Positions 4,908 to 6,942 of a stretch of 6,942 bases of DNA are shown here, in pieces. The notes under the pieces were generated by a model that had not been told where the DNA came from, made no database searches, and worked only from the letters and a program-made list of their open reading frames with translations. A program made the position numbers and the translations under genes. The stretch comes from Acidobacteriota bacterium (GTDB lineage: Bacteria > Acidobacteriota > Terriglobia > Terriglobales > Acidobacteriaceae), in contig JAKART010000114.1 in assembly GCA_021819255.1 (NCBI GenBank), positions 1-6,942 on the forward strand, given 5' to 3'. Within the stretch, counting starts at the first letter, position 1, and each line of letters begins with the position of its first letter.

Positions 4908-6536
4908 ATGACCGCAGATCCGATCGTTGGCCTCCATCACGTGACCGCCATTGCCTCTGAGCCGCAGATGAACCTGGACTTCTATACCCGGGTCCTGGGG
5001 TTGCGTCTGGTGAAGCGCACGGTCAACTTTGATGATCCCGGGACCTACCATCTCTACTTTGGGGACGATCTGGGCGCTCCCGGCACTCTGCTCACGTTCT
5101 TCCCCTGGCCGCGCGCAGGCCGGGGAACGCCGGGAGCGGGTGAGGTTACCCATGTCGCCTTTCTTATTCCGCTGGACTCTTTGTCCTTCTGGGAGCAGCG
5201 CCTGGCCAGCAAGGGGATTCCGTTCAGCCGCGGGCCGCGCCGCTTCAACGAAGAGGTTCTCAGCCTCTCGGATCCGGCCGGCATGCAGATTGAACTGACA
5301 GCGCAGGCCGGGGTCGCCACCGGCCACCCGCCGCGCTTTTCCGATGTGCCCAGCGGTCATGCCATCCGCGGGCTCTCTGGCGTGACCATGCTTCAGCTCG
5401 ATGCCACGGAGACCTCCGGCATCCTCTCCGTGATGGGCTTCCACCAGATTGCGGCCGAAGGTCAGAGGCTACGCTTTGCTTCATCTGCCCATCCCACGGC
5501 CTTGGGCAGTCACATCGACATGGTTGTTGACCCGCAGGCGAACTTTGGCCGCTCCGGGGCCGGTTCGGTCCACCACATCGCCTTTCGCGTTGCCAACGAC
5601 GCAGCGCAGATGGATTGGCGCTCGGTCATCACGCAACGCCTGGCCGCCACGGAGGTTCTGGACCGCAAATATTTCCACTCGATTTATTTTCGCGAGCCGG
5701 GAGGCGTTCTCTTCGAGCTGGCCACGGATCAACCAGGCTTCGCGGTGGACGAGCCTGTGGAGACCCTGGGCGAGAGCCTCTGCCTGCCCACATGGCTGGA
5801 GTTCCGCAGGGAGGGTCTTCAGCAGCGGCTGCCCAGCATCACGCTGCACAAGGGAGGCGCGGAGGCCAATCCAGCCGCGGACCCGCACGCCTCCGGCGAG
5901 CTCTACCGCGCCGGAGCTGCCTTGACCGAGGCTGCAGGGGTGGTGATTCTTCTGCACGGCCGTGGCGGCCCGGCGCGGGATATTCTCACCCTCTCCCGCG
6001 CGCTGGCTCCGGGCCGGATTCCGCTGGCCTTTCTGGCTCCGCAGGCGGCCGGACTGGCCTGGTATCCCAACTCGTTTCTGGCTGAGCGGGAGTTGAACCA
6101 GCCGCACCTCGACTCAGCCCTTGCCCGGGTTCAGGCGACTGCGGATCTGGCGCTGGCCGCCGGGATTCCCCGGGAGCGCATCGTCCTGGCCGGTTTCTCC
6201 CAGGGAGCTTGCCTGGCTGTGGAGTTCATCGCCTCTCATCCGGCGCGCTACGCGGGGCTGATCGCCTGGACAGGAGGGCTGATCGGCCCTCCGGGATCGA
6301 CGCTGACGCAGGAGGGCGAACTGCACGGCACCCCAGCCCTGTTTGCCGGCAGCGATCCGGACCAGTGGGTTCCGTGGACGCGGGTTCAGGAGTCGGCCCG
6401 CATCTTTACCGCCATGGGCGCTCAGGTGGAGCTGCGCGGCTTTCCCGGCAAGCCGCATTCGGTGAGCGGCGAGGAGATCGAGCTGGCTCGCCAGCTCATC
6501 GAGCGCGCCTTTGCTGGCGCTCAGGCGAAGGGCTGA
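4908..6536 (+). CDS. Fusion of a VOC ring-cleaving dioxygenase (MhqO-like) and an alpha/beta-hydrolase esterase (MhqD-like)
   Basis: The 542-residue protein has two complete enzyme halves. Residues 1 to about 310 form a vicinal-oxygen-chelate dioxygenase of the MhqO/YkcA kind: 'GLHHVTAI' (8-15), 'NLDFYTRVLGLRLVKRTVNF' (22-41), 'TYHLYFGD' (46-53), 'LLTFFPWP' (61-68), a second module with 'VHHIAFRV' (221-228) and 'GGVLFELATD' (265-274). H10/H11, H222/H223 and E270 are the likely metal ligands. Residues from about 320 on form a phospholipase/carboxylesterase-type hydrolase: 'LLHGRGG' (348-354), nucleophile elbow 'GFSQG' with Ser431 (429-433), acid in 'SDPDQWVP' (probably Asp485) and His517 in 'KPHSV'. 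In Bacillus subtilis, MhqO and MhqD are separate proteins that help detoxify hydroquinones, quinones and catechols under MhqR control. Fusion suggests sequential handling of aromatic compounds in the cytoplasm. There is no signal peptide. The substrate is unproven, and no MarR-type regulator is encoded nearby. Confidence 0.88.
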   Translation: MTADPIVGLHHVTAIASEPQMNLDFYTRVLGLRLVKRTVNFDDPGTYHLYFGDDLGAPGTLLTFFPWPRAGRGTPGAGEVTHVAFLIPLDSLSFWEQRLASKGIPFSRGPRRFNEEVLSLSDPAGMQIELTAQAGVATGHPPRFSDVPSGHAIRGLSGVTMLQLDATETSGILSVMGFHQIAAEGQRLRFASSAHPTALGSHIDMVVDPQANFGRSGAGSVHHIAFRVANDAAQMDWRSVITQRLAATEVLDRKYFHSIYFREPGGVLFELATDQPGFAVDEPVETLGESLCLPTWLEFRREGLQQRLPSITLHKGGAEANPAADPHASGELYRAGAALTEAAGVVILLHGRGGPARDILTLSRALAPGRIPLAFLAPQAAGLAWYPNSFLAERELNQPHLDSALARVQATADLALAAGIPRERIVLAGFSQGACLAVEFIASHPARYAGLIAWTGGLIGPPGSTLTQEGELHGTPALFAGSDPDQWVPWTRVQESARIFTAMGAQVELRGFPGKPHSVSGEEIELARQLIERAFAGAQAKG

Positions 6537-6859
6537 AGAGATCTCCGGGCGCACGGATCCTCTCGCATCAGCCGTTCGGAGCGTCGGAGAGTCTTGGTCG
6601 GCATCGGGATCTTCGGCAGGCTTCCTGGCTGGAATGGAATGAAGACGCTGTAGCCAGCCTGGTTTGAGGGGCGCTTTCAGGCAGGAAAAGCTGGGTGATC
6701 GGGCGCCGCGGTCGAGGGCTTGAACGATATTTGCTGAGTGGTTCCCGGAGGACGAAGGTAGAAAGGCATGGAGCGCGCCTTCTACCAGGCAGTTTGACGA
6801 CTGCCCGAACCGAGAACCACCCGCAAATTCCGCTGAGGGGGCCGAGTCTTCTGATGGCG
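6537..6859. other. Convergent intergenic region after the dioxygenase-esterase gene
   Basis: These 323 bp lie between two convergent stop codons. Translations on both strands here look non-coding and no RNA gene was recognised. The notable content is the folded inverted repeat at 6738-6820. A weaker pairing is CTGGCT (6625-6630) with AGCCAG (6652-6657). No classic GC-stem plus T-tract terminator was found for the upstream gene. Confidence 0.5.
6738..6820. repeat. Three-way-junction-like inverted repeat, possible bidirectional terminator or structured element
   Basis: An outer 7-bp stem, GTGGTTC (6738-6744) with GAACCAC (6814-6820), encloses two hairpins. The first is GGTAGAA(A)GGC (6757-6767) with GCCTTCTACC (6777-6786): ten pairs with one bulged A. 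The second is GGCAGT (6788-6793) with ACTGCC (6800-6805). The region lies 40 bp beyond the stop of the minus-strand repeat protein and 200 bp beyond the dioxygenase-esterase stop, a fitting place for transcript 3'-end protection or rho-independent-like stopping. However, it lacks a T-tract. A dispersed palindromic repeat is the other option. Confidence 0.4.
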
Positions 6860-6942
6860 TTACGGCGGCGTCAGTTTGAAGACGGTTCCCTGGCTGTTGC
6901 CGCCCCCCTGATCGGTGATTCCGTAGAGGCTCCCGCTGGGCC
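6860..6942 (-). CDS. C-terminus of an extracellular repeat protein (TIGR03803, Gloeo_Verruco type)
   Basis: The last 26 codons of a minus-strand gene entering from the right edge read PSGSLYGITDQGGGN followed by SQGTVFKLTPP and TAA (6862-6860). This matches the repeat unit 'G.LYGTT..GG....GTVFKLTP.G' of the TIGR03803 extracellular repeat proteins. These are frequent in Acidobacteria, Verrucomicrobia and cyanobacteria and probably fold as beta-propeller-like surface or secreted proteins of unknown function. The protein ends immediately after this repeat unit, with no C-terminal sorting domain or anchor. The rest, including any signal peptide, lies outside the window. Confidence 0.72.
   Translation of the reverse strand, partial: PSGSLYGITDQGGGNSQGTVFKLTPP

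Noticed and set aside
4749..5444. Minus-strand 231-codon ORF antisense to the dioxygenase domain
   Set aside because: It is a shadow of a gene with clear family motifs and its own translation shows no domain.
6738..6820. tRNA-like gene suggested by an 83-nt span with a 7-bp closing stem
   Set aside because: There is no T-loop consensus (TTCRA), no properly sized D and anticodon arms, and no discriminator/CCA arrangement on either strand.
1..6942. CRISPR array, insertion sequence, prophage, toxin-antitoxin or defence island
   Set aside because: No regularly spaced direct repeats, transposase, integrase, phage or defence-gene motifs were seen on either strand.

Overview
The window looks like a chromosomal segment of a GC-rich bacterium, most likely an Acidobacteriota member of the Terriglobia/Acidobacteriaceae type. 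This is an inference from three things: the GC-rich codon use, a C-terminal 'LYGxT..GG....GTVFKLTP' repeat (the TIGR03803 Gloeo_Verruco type, abundant in that group) at the right edge, and the general style of the ABC exporter and PgeF proteins. No phage, plasmid, transposase, CRISPR or RNA gene was recognised.

Layout, left to right. (1) 1-203, minus strand: the first 67 codons of a type I 3-dehydroquinate dehydratase (aroD-like, shikimate pathway), which runs off the left edge. It has a plausible sigma70 promoter very close to its start. (2) 204-1101: almost 900 bp of less GC-rich sequence with no convincing gene. It holds an imperfect palindromic element at 459-570 with 15-bp perfect ends (MITE- or REP-like), a possible decayed minus-strand ORF, and a perfect GC hairpin at 996-1017. 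(3) 1102-2001, plus strand: pgeF/YfiH, the Cys/His zinc-binding 'laccase-domain' protein linked to peptidoglycan editing and purine nucleoside metabolism. (4) 2131-4736, minus strand: a two-gene ABC exporter operon, ATPase first and then a large 599-residue permease. The two genes overlap by 13 bp and look translationally coupled. (5) 4908-6536, plus strand, divergent from the exporter: one polypeptide joining a VOC-family ring-cleaving dioxygenase (MhqO-like) to an alpha/beta-hydrolase esterase (MhqD-like). In Bacillus subtilis the equivalent activities are separate Mhq proteins of the methylhydroquinone/catechol stress response. A 9-bp perfect hairpin abuts its Shine-Dalgarno sequence. (6) 6537-6859: a convergent intergenic region with a folded, three-way-junction-like inverted repeat at 6738-6820. 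(7) 6860-6942, minus strand: the last 26 codons of an extracellular repeat protein.

The genes appear to be mostly unrelated housekeeping and accessory functions. The one likely functional grouping is the divergent pair in the middle: an exporter and a quinone/catechol-processing fusion enzyme share a 171-bp intergenic region and could share control, but this is inference. The window does not clearly show an undescribed multi-gene system. The most distinctive items are the dioxygenase-esterase fusion, its leader hairpin, and the two palindromic intergenic elements.
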